The notes under the pieces were generated by a model. The model did not search any database, was not told the origin of the DNA, and saw only the letters and a program-made list of their open reading frames with translations. The translations under genes and the position numbers were made by a program. A stretch of DNA of 64,000 nt from Polynucleobacter sp. AP-Sving-400A-A2 (GTDB lineage: Bacteria; Pseudomonadota; Gammaproteobacteria; Burkholderiales; Burkholderiaceae): contig NZ_CP061312.1 of NCBI RefSeq assembly GCF_018688155.1, positions 1,970,534 through 2,034,533 on the forward strand. The letters are read 5' to 3'. This document shows, in pieces, positions 11,279 through 24,008 of the stretch. Positions within the stretch are counted from its first letter, which is position 1, and each line of letters opens with the position of its first letter.

Positions 11279-12747
11279 TTAGCTCAGCTTTTTACGCAGA
11301 AGCTCATTCACCTGACCTGGGTTGGCCTTGCCTTGCGAGGCTTTCATGATCTGCCCTACTAAAGCATTAAATGCTTTTTCCTTGCCAGAGCGGAATTCTT
11401 CAACCGACTTTTCGTTAGCTGCCAACACCTTGTCAATGATGGCTTCAAGCTCACCACTATCACTAATCTGCTTCAAACCTTTAGCATCAATCACTTGATC
11501 AACGGTACTGATAGCTTTACCTGCTACAGCCTCTTCCCACATGATTGCAAAGATATCTTTTGCAATCTTGTTAGAAATTGTGCCATCTGCTACGCGGGTT
11601 AATAGCGGTGCTAAATGTTCGGCTTTTAATGGCGCATCTGCAGCAGCGATTCCGGCGCGATTGAGTGATGAAGCAAACTCACCTGCAATCAGGTTCGCTG
11701 CAGCCTTTGCCAAAGACTTGCCAACAATCGCAATTAGCCCCTCAAATATCTTGGCAGTGTCGCGATCTTGCGTGAGTAGTTGTGTATCGTAGGCGCTCAA
11801 GCCAAATTCGCTTTGCCACTGATCACGAAGCTGTGCTGGTAAAGCCGGCATCTTGCTGCGCACATCGGCAATCCAGGCGTCATCAATCACTACTGGCAAT
11901 AGATCTGGGTCAGGAAAATAGCGATAGTCATTAGCGTCTTCTTTACTGCGCATACTGCGAGTCTCTTGACGATCGGGATCGTATAAGCGGGTTTCTTGAA
12001 CAACCTTGCCACCATCCTCAATCAATTCAATTTGGCGACGCACCTCGTATTGAATTGCCTCTTCCAAAAAGCGGAAGGAGTTTAAGTTCTTAATCTCGCA
12101 ACGAGTACCAAATTCTTTTTGGCCTACAGGTCGTACAGATACGTTGGCATCGCAACGAAAAGAGCCCTCTTGCATATTGCCGTCACATACCCCAAGCCAA
12201 ACAACCAGGGTATGAAGTGCTTTTGCATAGGCAACTGCTTCCGCAGCACTGCGCATCACTGGCTCAGTCACAATTTCTAGCAATGGTGTGCCAGCACGAT
12301 TTAAGTCAATGCCACTAGATGCCTCACCGTGCGGACCTAAGAAGCCTTCTTCATGAACCGACTTACCGGCATCTTCTTCCATATGCGCGCGTGTCAACTC
12401 AATTACTTTAACTTGATCGCCAACTAATATTTCCAGATGTCCACCAAGGACTACAGGAAGATCCATCTGGCTGATCTGGTACCCCTTTGGCAAGTCCGGA
12501 TAGAAATAATTCTTACGTGCAAAAATACTTGCCGGCGAAATCTTGGCATTGACAGCCAAACCAAAACGAATGGCATGTTCAACAGCTTGACGATTTAATA
12601 CTGGCAATACTCCAGGTAAAGCTAAGTCAACGGCACAGGCTTGCGTATTGGGGCTTGCGCCAAAACGCGTACTCGCCCCGCTGAAAATTTTGGATTGTGT
12701 TTGGAGCTGCGCGTGGGTCTCTAGACCAATCACGATTTCCCATTGCA

Positions 12748-12751
<4 letters not shown>
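11279..12751 (-). CDS. gatB: Asp-tRNA(Asn)/Glu-tRNA(Gln) amidotransferase subunit B
   Basis: The tRNA-binding and kinase subunit of GatCAB, which converts mischarged Glu-tRNA(Gln) and Asp-tRNA(Asn). The N-terminus [16 protein letters not shown], the central [15 protein letters not shown] and the C-terminal YqeY-like tail are all typical. The frame extends to 12781, but the ATG at 12751 overlaps the gatA stop as ATGA and gives 490 residues. Order gatC-gatA-gatB with 4 bp overlaps indicates one tightly coupled operon. Confidence 0.95.
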
Positions 12752-15661
<2,910 letters not shown>

Positions 15662-15685
15662 TTGACTTAAGCGTCGACTAGGGAA

Positions 15686-16615
15686 TTGCAACATAGCGCC
15701 CCACCTCTTTTTAGACAAGGCGTTCCGGCTTTAGTTAAACTAATTGCCTGTCTTTCGATCAGCATCGCATTGATGTTGATCGATTTTCGTTATAAAGCAC
15801 TTGACCCCATTCGTAATAACGTCAATTGGTTATTACGTCCACTAGAGTATGTGATGATGATGCCGCGCAATGTGTTTGAGGCGACATCAGAATACTTCAC
15901 TAGTCGCGGAACTCTAGAAAAAGAAAATCAAGAAATGAAAGTGCGCCAAGCAGAGCTCTCTTTGCTTGCCAATCAATCTGAGTTTCTGCTGATAGAAAAC
16001 CAAAATCTACGGCAGCTGATGGATTTGCAAAAGCAGGTTCAATTCGAAACATTGCCAGTCGAAATTCTATTTAATCCACCCAATCCAATTTCTCAGCGCA
16101 TTGTGATTAATCGTGGCAGTAAGGACGGTCTCAAACTGGGCAATCCCATTGCAAGTGATTCGGGTATCTTAGGTCAAGTAATACGCGTCTACGATCACTC
16201 TGCAGAAGTGTCTCTATTAGAGGATCGTGACTTTGCGGTGCCCGTACAAATTGCACGTAATGGCTTAAGAGCGGCCGTTTTTGGTGTAGGGCGTGGCAAC
16301 CCTCTCGAACTGCGCTACCTCCCTGTGGCCAGCGACTTAGAGGTAGGCGATGTATTAATTACCTCAGGCATTGATGGCGTTTACCCCCCTGGCTTTGCAG
16401 TGGCTGTGATTAGTCGCATTGAACGAAATGCCGATAAAAATTCTTCTAACGTCTTTTGTGTGCCAGTTGCACCGGCAAACCGCTACCGACAGGCTCTGGC
16501 ATTACTTTACGATCCGCAATGGGATGCCAAAGCATCTACTGCAAACAGCAAGCCTGATGCACCGCTAACCAATACTCTAGGGCGTCGCCAAACTCGTGCG
16601 CGAGGCATGCAATGA
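15686..16615 (+). CDS. mreC: rod shape-determining protein MreC
   Basis: Membrane-anchored periplasmic scaffold of the elongasome. One N-terminal transmembrane helix (VKLIACLSISIALMLIDF), a coiled coil around residues 70-110, and beta domains with the conserved GSKDGLKLGNPIA and the ITSGIDGVYPPGFAVAVI segment. The start is TTG at 15686 preceded by AGGGA. 309 residues. The stop overlaps the mreD start as ATGA. Confidence 0.93.
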   Translation: MQHSAPPLFRQGVPALVKLIACLSISIALMLIDFRYKALDPIRNNVNWLLRPLEYVMMMPRNVFEATSEYFTSRGTLEKENQEMKVRQAELSLLANQSEFLLIENQNLRQLMDLQKQVQFETLPVEILFNPPNPISQRIVINRGSKDGLKLGNPIASDSGILGQVIRVYDHSAEVSLLEDRDFAVPVQIARNGLRAAVFGVGRGNPLELRYLPVASDLEVGDVLITSGIDGVYPPGFAVAVISRIERNADKNSSNVFCVPVAPANRYRQALALLYDPQWDAKASTANSKPDAPLTNTLGRRQTRARGMQ

Positions 16616-17136
16616 TCGACCTTCAAAGCGGCTATATTCTTCGCCCGGTAAATGCGGTATTTATTTATTTCAGCCTGTTTTGCGCACTACTGCTAAATCT
16701 TTTACCCATTGGAAATTATGGCTGGGTGCCAGACTGGCTAATTATTTGCATCATATTTTGGAACATCCACCAGCATCGCTACGTTGGCGTAATAATTGCA
16801 TTTATTCTTGGCTTGTTGATGGATGTTCATAACTCTGACTTGTTGGGCCTTAACGCTTTTAGCTACTCATTGGTGGCTTATCTAGCCATCTCTTGGCACC
16901 GACGAATCGTTGCTCTAAGCGCTTTCACCCAAGCAATGCATTTACTGCCCATCTTCCTGCTGGTTTCATTATTCCCGGTACTCGCCCATTGGTTCTTAAG
17001 TGGTGAAGTCTATTGGGGGGCGCTCACCGGCGCCATTCAGGCGCTGATTGAGGGAATGCTGTGGCCCTTAGCAACACGCATCTTGTTATCGCCTCAACGT
17101 CGCCCTATTGATGTTGATCACAATCGTCCGCTTTAA
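16612..17136 (+). CDS. mreD: rod shape-determining protein MreD
   Basis: 174-residue integral membrane protein with about five hydrophobic helices, no large soluble domain, starting with an ATG that overlaps the mreC stop. MreD links MreC to PBP2 and RodA. The sequence is poorly conserved; the assignment leans on the position between mreC and mrdA plus the PDWLIICIIFWNIH and GFLLGLLMDV-like pattern (FILGLLMDVHNSDLLG). Confidence 0.9.
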   Translation: MIDLQSGYILRPVNAVFIYFSLFCALLLNLLPIGNYGWVPDWLIICIIFWNIHQHRYVGVIIAFILGLLMDVHNSDLLGLNAFSYSLVAYLAISWHRRIVALSAFTQAMHLLPIFLLVSLFPVLAHWFLSGEVYWGALTGAIQALIEGMLWPLATRILLSPQRRPIDVDHNRPL

Positions 17137-17144
17137 AAAATTAT

Positions 17145-19052
17145 ATGGTTTCTTTTAAAAAACCAGATCTCGACTCGTTTCAAGAGCGCATTCATATTGC
17201 GACCCTATTTGTTACCGTCTGTTTCTTGTTATTAGTCACGAGATTGGTGTGGCTGCAACTGGTGAGTCATAGCAAATACGCTCTGCTAGCAGAAAGCAAT
17301 AGAATCGCATTAGTTCCCGCACCAGCAAATCGCGGTCTTTTAATAGACCGCAATGGAATCGTCATCGGCAGAAACTATTCGGCACTGACCTTAGATGTCA
17401 ATGCCGAAGAAGTTAAAGGCAATGTTGATGAACTGATTGATGAGCTCTCTCAAATTGTGTTGATTTCTCCCAGAGATCGCAGAAATTTCAAGCGCTCACT
17501 TGAAGATTCTCGCAAAATGGGCACATTTCCCCTCAGATCGATGCTCACCGAAGTAGAAACAGCCCGCTTTATGGTGAATCGCTATCGCTTTCCAGGTGTC
17601 GAGATACGTGCCCGAAGCTTTCGAGAGTACCCCTATAACGAGCTAGCCTCGCATCTGATTGGTTATATTGGGCGAGCCTCTAAGCAAGATATCGAGCGCA
17701 TGCAAATTGAAATTGATAACTCCAAAGCGGGTGATCCTGATGCACTACAAACTTCATTTCTGCCGGGCATTCACTATGTAGGGAAAATTGGTATAGAGCA
17801 AAGTTACGAAACAGTATTGCGAGGCAGGCCAGGATACGATGAGGTCGAGATTACTGCAGGCGGCAAACCCGTGCGCACACTTTCTAGCTCACCATCGGTT
17901 CCAGGGAAAAATGTGGTCCTCTCGGTTGATATCAAGCTGCAATACTTAGTTGAACAACTCTATGGAAATTTCCGGGGTGCATTTGTTGCGATTGAGCCTG
18001 AGACTGGCGATATCTTGGCATTTGTTTCTAAGCCTAACTTTAATCCCAATGACTTTGTTGAGGGCATCGACTCATTAACCTGGAAAGAGCTGAATGACTC
18101 GCCACAGAAACCACTCTATAACCGCCCGCTTAAGGGGATTTATCCGCCGGGGTCAACCTATAAACCATTTATGGCGCTCGCCGCTTTAGAAACTAAAAAG
18201 CGTACGCCATCACAAACGATCTCCGATCCAGGTTATTTTGAATTTGGTAATCATACTTTCCGAGACGATAAAAAGGGTGGGCACGGTATTGTTGATATGC
18301 AAAAGTCAATTGTGGATTCTTGCGATACCTACTACTACTTGTTAGCACGTGATATGGGCGTCAACATGATGCATGACTTCATGAAACCATTTGGCTTTGG
18401 TCAAATTACTGGCATCGATCTGCAAGGTGAATCAAAAGGTGTACTGCCATCTACCGAGTGGAAGAAAAATACTTTCAAAAAACCAGAACAACAAAAATGG
18501 TATGAAGGCGAAACAATTTCTCTAGGCATTGGTCAAGGCTATAACGCATTTACTATTTTGCAGTTAGCACATGGCATGTCCAATTTAGCTAATAACGGCA
18601 TTGTAATGAAGCCGCATTTAGTAAAAGCAATTGAAGATCCCTTCACAAGAAATCGCACTCTCACTACACCCAAGGAAAGTTATCGAATTGATCTGGCGCC
18701 TGAGAATATTGAGATAATCAAGAAGGCGATGGTCGAAGTAAATAATTCTGGAACCTCTGCATCCGTTTTTAAAGGTACCGGATATCAAGTTGGCGGCAAG
18801 ACTGGAACAGCGCAGGTATTCAGTTTGAATTCGAAAGAATATAAGCACAGCTCCACAGCAGAATTTTTACGTGATCATGCTCTGTACGTTGCTTTTGCCC
18901 CTGCAGAAAAGCCCACTATCGTTATTGCGATGGTTGTTGAGAATGCAGGATTTGGTGCGCAGTATGCTGCGCCAATTGCGCGTAAAGCGCTTGACTTTTA
19001 TCTTGAAGGTAAATGGCCAAAGGAGATTCCTGAATGGAAAAGAGCGCCATAA
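17145..19052 (+). CDS. mrdA: penicillin-binding protein 2
   Basis: Elongasome-specific transpeptidase, 635 residues. One N-terminal membrane helix, a dimerisation/pedestal region, then the transpeptidase domain with the nucleophile Ser337 in PPGSTYKPF, the SxD motif in VDSCDTYYY and KTG at 552-554 (GGKTGTAQ). Starts 9 bp after mreD and overlaps rodA by 19 bp. Confidence 0.95.
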   Translation: MVSFKKPDLDSFQERIHIATLFVTVCFLLLVTRLVWLQLVSHSKYALLAESNRIALVPAPANRGLLIDRNGIVIGRNYSALTLDVNAEEVKGNVDELIDELSQIVLISPRDRRNFKRSLEDSRKMGTFPLRSMLTEVETARFMVNRYRFPGVEIRARSFREYPYNELASHLIGYIGRASKQDIERMQIEIDNSKAGDPDALQTSFLPGIHYVGKIGIEQSYETVLRGRPGYDEVEITAGGKPVRTLSSSPSVPGKNVVLSVDIKLQYLVEQLYGNFRGAFVAIEPETGDILAFVSKPNFNPNDFVEGIDSLTWKELNDSPQKPLYNRPLKGIYPPGSTYKPFMALAALETKKRTPSQTISDPGYFEFGNHTFRDDKKGGHGIVDMQKSIVDSCDTYYYLLARDMGVNMMHDFMKPFGFGQITGIDLQGESKGVLPSTEWKKNTFKKPEQQKWYEGETISLGIGQGYNAFTILQLAHGMSNLANNGIVMKPHLVKAIEDPFTRNRTLTTPKESYRIDLAPENIEIIKKAMVEVNNSGTSASVFKGTGYQVGGKTGTAQVFSLNSKEYKHSSTAEFLRDHALYVAFAPAEKPTIVIAMVVENAGFGAQYAAPIARKALDFYLEGKWPKEIPEWKRAP

Positions 19053-20185
19053 ACAAAATAAAGAAAATATTCCTGAGCATTTTCAGCGGGCTAGACCGCC
19101 AGCTAAGCTATATTCTGCTTGGTTTAGCAGGCATTGGGTTTATTACCTTCTTATCCGCAAGTCAAAATACACCCGTTCGCTTTGAAGATGAGTTGCGCAA
19201 CCTAGTCCTTTCGTTTGCGGTAATGTGGACTGTTTCTCGCATTCCACCAAAGTGGCTAGAGATGGCTGCAGTTTGGATTTATGGAATTGGAGTTGCGCTG
19301 CTGATTGCAGTCGCAATATTTGGGTTAATTAAAAAAGGTGCAAGACGTTGGCTCAATATTGGTTTTGTAATTCAACCATCTGAGATCATGAAAATTGCCA
19401 TGCCACTCATGCTAGCTTGGTACTTCCAAAAACGGGAGGGCATTCAAAAGTCTTGGGACTATGGGGTGGCAGCAATCATTCTTGGGATTCCAGTGCTGCT
19501 CATTGCACGCCAACCTGACTTAGGTACTGCGCTCTTAGTATTTGCCGCAGGCATGTATGTCATTATTCTTGCTGGATTGCCGTGGAAATGGATCCTACCA
19601 TTCATAGGCATTGGCGCATTTGGAGTCATCCTCATCATTATTTTTGGCAGTACTATCTGCGCCCAAGATGTTGTGTGGCCGCTAGTTCATAACTACCAAA
19701 AACATCGAGTATGCACTTTACTTGACCCGAGTAGCGACCCACTTGGAAAAGGCTTTCACACCATTCAGTCGATGATTGCAATCGGCTCAGGTGGATTTTT
19801 TGGTAAAGGTTGGTTCCAGGGCACGCAAGCCCATCTCGAGTTTATTCCCGAAAAACATACCGACTTTGTCTTTGCCGTTTTCTCGGAAGAGTTTGGCTTA
19901 CTGGGTAACTTAGTGATGTTGTCACTTTTCTTCGCTTTGATTAAACGAGGCTTAGCCATTTCTTCTAGTGCGCCGAATCTGTTCACTCGCCTGCTGGGCG
20001 CGTCTGTCACGCTGATTTTCTTTACCTACGCCTTTGTCAATATCGGTATGGTGAGTGGTTTATTGCCCGTGGTTGGAGTTCCACTACCCTTCATCAGTTA
20101 TGGAGGAACTGCCTTAGTGACTCTGGGGTTCGGTGCTGGAATTTTGATGAGCATTCATCGCCATCGACGCTTGGTGCAAAGCTAA
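19034..20185 (+). CDS. rodA: SEDS peptidoglycan glycosyltransferase RodA
   Basis: 383-residue polytopic membrane protein of the SEDS family that polymerises lipid II in partnership with PBP2. The family signatures are clear: GARRWLNIGFVIQPSEIMKIAMPL, RQPDLGTALLVFAAG and the C-terminal PVVGVPLPFISYGGTAL. Start inside the 3' end of mrdA. Last gene of the cell-shape operon; a strong terminator follows about 50 bp downstream. Confidence 0.95.
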   Translation: MEKSAINKIKKIFLSIFSGLDRQLSYILLGLAGIGFITFLSASQNTPVRFEDELRNLVLSFAVMWTVSRIPPKWLEMAAVWIYGIGVALLIAVAIFGLIKKGARRWLNIGFVIQPSEIMKIAMPLMLAWYFQKREGIQKSWDYGVAAIILGIPVLLIARQPDLGTALLVFAAGMYVIILAGLPWKWILPFIGIGAFGVILIIIFGSTICAQDVVWPLVHNYQKHRVCTLLDPSSDPLGKGFHTIQSMIAIGSGGFFGKGWFQGTQAHLEFIPEKHTDFVFAVFSEEFGLLGNLVMLSLFFALIKRGLAISSSAPNLFTRLLGASVTLIFFTYAFVNIGMVSGLLPVVGVPLPFISYGGTALVTLGFGAGILMSIHRHRRLVQS

Positions 20186-20234
20186 GATTTGAGCTTAGGC
20201 ATGTGTACCAATTTTTTACATTTACCCTAGAAAC

Positions 20235-20261
20235 AAAAAAGCCCGGCATGCCGGGCTTTTT
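20235..20261. terminator. bidirectional terminator between rodA and HU
   Basis: A perfect 16-bp palindrome GCCCGGCATGCCGGGC at 20241-20256 is flanked by AAAAAA on the left and TTTTT on the right, so it can end both the rodA transcript and the convergent HU transcript. Confidence 0.88.
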
Positions 20262-20278
20262 CATCAACAAAGCAAGAA

Positions 20279-20563
20279 TTACTTCTTACGCTTGTTAACT
20301 GAATCTTTAAATGCTTTACCAGCAGAAAACTTAACAGTTTTAGCAGCAGCAATTTTGAGTGGCTCACCAGTTTTTGGGTTGCGGCCCATACGTGCAGCGC
20401 GCTTACCGGAAGAAAAAGTACCGAAACCGATCAGTTGTACTGAGTCGCCTTTAGTAACAGCTTTAATGATTTGCTCAATAGCAGAATTCAATGCAAATTC
20501 AGCTTTGGCTTTTGAGATCTCAGCATCGTCAGCAATCGCTGCGATTAGTTCTGCTTTGTTCAA
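20279..20563 (-). CDS. hupB: nucleoid protein HU
   Basis: 94-residue histone-like DNA-bending protein. Starts [18 protein letters not shown], with the beta-arm region [22 protein letters not shown] containing the intercalating-proline motif RNPKTGE, and a Lys-rich end. A monocistronic gene bounded downstream by the shared terminator. A purine-rich AAGGAG-type site (GAAGCTCC on + strand) precedes the ATG. Confidence 0.95.
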   Translation of the reverse strand: MNKAELIAAIADDAEISKAKAEFALNSAIEQIIKAVTKGDSVQLIGFGTFSSGKRAARMGRNPKTGEPLKIAAAKTVKFSAGKAFKDSVNKRKK

Positions 20564-20677
20564 GTGAAGCTCCTTATAGATATTGATGTCAGCGCAACCT
20601 GCGCTTACATGATTTTAACCACAAAAAATTACAAAAATAAAGTTGCGTCACAGCAAATTTTTTTTATTGCCTATTTT

Positions 20678-21043
20678 TTACTCTTCTATAACTGTCACAT
20701 CAGATACAAAATACTCAGTATCGCCAAAACAGCTTGTAGGCAATCCGATATGCTGTTCATATTTAAGGGCTACTTTTTTGCCCAGATTAGCGTTAATTTT
20801 TTGTGCCACAGCATCATCACGCACTGTAAAAAGGAATTTTTCTGACATGGTTCCCGGCATGGATACCATAGCTAGCTCGCCTTCCCAAGTTTTACATACA
20901 TAGCCTCGGTTGGAAAACTTTTGCACATAGCCAGCACGCTCACCGCTTCCGTAGCTCCAATTGAACATAATCCAGGCATAAGCTGCCAAACCAGCTAGGC
21001 CAATCAATATTAGGCTTAAAAGCCATTTTACGAATCTATTCAT
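20678..21043 (-). CDS. membrane-anchored hypothetical protein
   Basis: 121 residues with one N-terminal helix (LLSLILIGLAGLAAYAWIM) and a small periplasmic domain. The domain has the sequence YVQKFSNRGYVCKTWEGE, which I recall from a family of short betaproteobacterial proteins of unknown role that are sometimes misnamed 6-phosphogluconate dehydrogenase. Two cysteines could form a disulfide. ATG start; no operon partner. No function can be assigned. Confidence 0.75.
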   Translation of the reverse strand: MNRFVKWLLSLILIGLAGLAAYAWIMFNWSYGSGERAGYVQKFSNRGYVCKTWEGELAMVSMPGTMSEKFLFTVRDDAVAQKINANLGKKVALKYEQHIGLPTSCFGDTEYFVSDVTVIEE

Positions 21044-21206
21044 GTGAATTTCCTTAACAAATCATCATTGCAGCACTCATTAGGTGCATTCCCTGTGGCC
21101 TGCCAGAGCCCTAATTAACATTGGAGCATATTCATTATGAAAATAGGGGTGAAATAGTGCTCCATACAAATTAAAATACTAGTATTAACGCTAATGGGTA
21201 TATTCC

Positions 21207-22109
21207 ATGGAATTACGTCACGTCATTTTTCTGATCTTTGTTGTATCGGCTTTCTACGTTTACTCTAGAGGAAAGGTGCGATTTGGCTTAGTTCGCTCCC
21301 TAACAGACTATCAAGTACTTTTAGCACCAATTAATAGTCTGCTTTACTTGTTTTCAAAAACCAAGGCCGGGGCATTTATTCCAGTTGTGGACTTTCCTGA
21401 AATGAAGCCCCTCCAAGATAATTGGCAAATCATCCGTGATGAGGCTCTCGCCTTAAATGCAGATGGTGCTATAGCAGCCGCTACGGGATATAACGATATT
21501 GGATTTAATTCCTTCTTTCGCACAGGCTGGAAGCGCTTTCACCTCTATTGGTATGGCAAAGAAATGCCGTCAGCGCAGCTCCAATGCCCTAAAACTGTTG
21601 CCATCCTCAAATCAATCCCCACGATCAAGGCAGCGATGTTTGCCTCATTGCCCCCTGGGGCAACGCTAGTAAGGCACCGAGACCCCTATGCGGGCTCGCT
21701 ACGCTATCACATTGGCCTAGTCACTCCAAATGATCCCAAGTGCTTTATTGATGTCGATAATGAGCGCTATTTTTGGAGGGATGGCGAACCCGTGATGTTT
21801 GATGAAACTTATATCCACTATGCGGCCAACGAGACAGATCACCAACGCATTGTCTTATTTTGCGATGTAGAGCGGCCGGTTCACACGAAATTGGTGCAAT
21901 TATTAAATCGCTGGTTTGGGCGTTACGTCATGAGCGCAGCCTCTTCCCAGAATGTTGAAGGGGAGAAGGTGGGATTTGTAAATGTTCTCTTTAAGTATTT
22001 TTACCACCTCAGGGCGCAGGCCAAAAAACTCAAAGCAAAACATCGCAGCGTGTATTACATCGGCAAATGGGTTTTAATTTTAGGAATTCTGTACGCCATA
22101 TTTTGGTAA
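21207..22109 (+). CDS. lpxO: LpxO-like aspartyl/asparaginyl beta-hydroxylase (lipid A hydroxylase)
   Basis: 300 residues. An N-terminal membrane helix and a C-terminal helix (GKWVLILGILYAIFW) bracket a 2-oxoglutarate/Fe(II) dioxygenase domain. The metal-binding HxD is in LVRHRDPYAG and the distal His in DHQRIVLF, with the Arg for 2-oxoglutarate in RYHIGL. LpxO hydroxylates the secondary myristate of lipid A at its 2 position. It is close to one of three LpxL-like acyltransferases in the window, fitting a lipid A remodelling role. Confidence 0.85.
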   Translation: MELRHVIFLIFVVSAFYVYSRGKVRFGLVRSLTDYQVLLAPINSLLYLFSKTKAGAFIPVVDFPEMKPLQDNWQIIRDEALALNADGAIAAATGYNDIGFNSFFRTGWKRFHLYWYGKEMPSAQLQCPKTVAILKSIPTIKAAMFASLPPGATLVRHRDPYAGSLRYHIGLVTPNDPKCFIDVDNERYFWRDGEPVMFDETYIHYAANETDHQRIVLFCDVERPVHTKLVQLLNRWFGRYVMSAASSQNVEGEKVGFVNVLFKYFYHLRAQAKKLKAKHRSVYYIGKWVLILGILYAIFW

Positions 22110-22112
22110 GCA

Positions 22113-22409
22113 CTAGGGGCTTAATACTTCAGCAATCTGCTCTGGGGTGATTGAGCCCCAGATTTCCACTCTCTTGACGCGGCTACTTTGTCCCGACAAG
22201 AGCTGAATTTGTTTTTGCGGCACCCTCAATTGCTTAGAAAGCCAAGAGAGCAGCATTTCATTGGCCCTGTTTTCGAGGGCAGGGGCCTGCAGAGATATCT
22301 TGAGACAGCCGTCATGTAGGCCAACCACCTTAGTCAGCTTTGCGCCTGGCTGGCAGTGCAGATCAAGAACAATGCCGGTGGGGGTTTGCTTTAACCAAAT
22401 AGGCTTCAT
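22113..22409 (-). CDS. DUF167 family protein (YggU-like)
   Basis: 98 residues with the family core LHCQPGAKLTKVVGLHDGCLKISLQAPALENRANEMLLSWLSKQL. Small conserved soluble protein of unknown function. Converges with lpxO across 3 bp, and its start is only 22 bp from the divergent carbonic anhydrase start. Confidence 0.88.
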   Translation of the reverse strand: MKPIWLKQTPTGIVLDLHCQPGAKLTKVVGLHDGCLKISLQAPALENRANEMLLSWLSKQLRVPQKQIQLLSGQSSRVKRVEIWGSITPEQIAEVLSP

Positions 22410-22431
22410 TAAAGTACTTTAAACTCAAACC

Positions 22432-23097
22432 ATGATTATGAAGAACTCCAACGCCTTAGACCAGCTATTTGCCAATAATCGTGAGTGGGCGGAAGCTATG
22501 ATCGCCAAGGATGCTAATTTTTTTAAGCGTCTAGTTTCACAGCAAGCGCCAGAATATTTATGGATTGGCTGTTCAGATAGTCGCGTACCCGCGAACGATA
22601 TTGTGAACTTGCTGCCTGGCGAACTTTTTGTACATCGTAATGTTGCCAACGTGGTAGTCCATACCGATCTGAACTGCTTATCTGTAATTCAGTTTGCTAT
22701 CGACCTATTGAAGGTCAAGCATATTTTGGTGGTGGGGCATTACGGTTGCTCAGGCGTGCATGCGGCACTAACTGATAAACGGGTTGGCCTTGCTGACAAT
22801 TGGCTGCGTCATGTGAAGGATGTGCATCAAAAACATGAGCGCTATCTCGGCGAAGTGATCCCATCTCCAAAACGTCAAGATCGCTTATGCGAGCTCAATG
22901 TCATTGAACAAGTAGTCAATGTTTGTGAAACTACTATTGTTCAAGATGCTTGGGCTAGAGAGCAAGACCTCACGGTACATGGATGGACTTACCGTCTTGA
23001 GACCGGCCTAGTCAATGATTTGGGGATGTCCATTAGCTCTACCGAAGAAATGAATGTACGCTACGCCAAATCTTTATCTCGCTATGACACTGAATAA
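22432..23097 (+). CDS. can: beta-class carbonic anhydrase
   Basis: 221 residues, as in E. coli Can. Zinc ligands are the Cys and Asp of WIGCSDSRVPAND and the His and Cys of GHYGCSGVHAA. It interconverts CO2 and bicarbonate in the cytoplasm. The ATG at 22432 is followed in frame by a second ATG one codon on. It is followed after 8 bp by the LpxL-like gene. Confidence 0.95.
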   Translation: MIMKNSNALDQLFANNREWAEAMIAKDANFFKRLVSQQAPEYLWIGCSDSRVPANDIVNLLPGELFVHRNVANVVVHTDLNCLSVIQFAIDLLKVKHILVVGHYGCSGVHAALTDKRVGLADNWLRHVKDVHQKHERYLGEVIPSPKRQDRLCELNVIEQVVNVCETTIVQDAWAREQDLTVHGWTYRLETGLVNDLGMSISSTEEMNVRYAKSLSRYDTE

Positions 23098-23105
23098 ATT
23101 GAGTT

Positions 23106-23993
23106 TTGTTTAAGAACTTTTCAAACTATTCTGGGGTAGCACTCCTTAGATTTCTGGTATCGCTTCCCTACAAGACTTTAGTCTCTGTCGGCTATGGCTT
23201 AGGCTATCTGGCAGCCCACATTCCCAATGGTCGCAATCACGTGGTTCAGAAAAACTTAGAGCTCTGCTTCCCTGAGCTAAGCGCAACAGAAGTTAATCAA
23301 CTCAGAAAGCAACATTGGCGACTACTGGGCCGCAGCTTAGTTGAAAAAAGCATTATTTGGCTAGGCAGTAAAAAACAGCTTGCCGATATGATTGAAGTTC
23401 GCTCGGAGGTTGATCTCAATGATAGACAGCCACGTATTTTAGTCAACATGCATTTTATTGGCATTGAAGGCAGCATTATTCTGAGTGCACTTGCCAAGGA
23501 AAAAGGTTGGCCTCGCACCTCTGGCTTTTTTCAAAGAATGAAAAGCCCTTTCTTTAACAAGAAGATTATTGAATGGCGCAATCGCTTCGGTGGAAATTCG
23601 ATTGATCGACAAGGAAATACACTTGAGCTTATTCGAGAGATCCGCAAGGGAAGTTTCATCATCATTGCGCCTGATATTGATTTAGGCCTCAAAGACTCTG
23701 CTTTCGTTCCCTTCTTTAATATTCAAACTAATACGATCACAGCCGTATCGCGTCTAGCCAAAATCACAGGGGCGCAGGTCTGCATGATGATCACTACTCT
23801 CAAGAAAGATGAGGCTGGCTACATTTGTACTATTAGCAAGCCCCTTGAAAACTTCCCAACCGAAAATCCTGAAGCGGATACAGCACGGCTCAACACCATT
23901 TTTGAAAAAGAAATTAGACTTAGGCCAGCCGAATACTATTGGGTTCATAAGCGCTTTAAAAATAGACCTCACAATGAGGCTAGCCCTTACTAG
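23106..23993 (+). CDS. LpxL/HtrB-family lipid A acyltransferase
   Basis: 295 residues, with a hydrophobic N-terminal region, the HX4E motif HFIGIEG, and the C-terminal [14 protein letters not shown] block. It is a paralogue of the truncated gene at the left edge of the window. The start is a TTG at 23106, 8 bp after the carbonic anhydrase stop, and no better-placed ATG exists before the conserved region. Likely cotranscribed with can. The acyl specificity cannot be read. Confidence 0.9.
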   Translation: MFKNFSNYSGVALLRFLVSLPYKTLVSVGYGLGYLAAHIPNGRNHVVQKNLELCFPELSATEVNQLRKQHWRLLGRSLVEKSIIWLGSKKQLADMIEVRSEVDLNDRQPRILVNMHFIGIEGSIILSALAKEKGWPRTSGFFQRMKSPFFNKKIIEWRNRFGGNSIDRQGNTLELIREIRKGSFIIIAPDIDLGLKDSAFVPFFNIQTNTITAVSRLAKITGAQVCMMITTLKKDEAGYICTISKPLENFPTENPEADTARLNTIFEKEIRLRPAEYYWVHKRFKNRPHNEASPY

Positions 23994-24008
23994 TACGTCG
24001 GCTGGGGC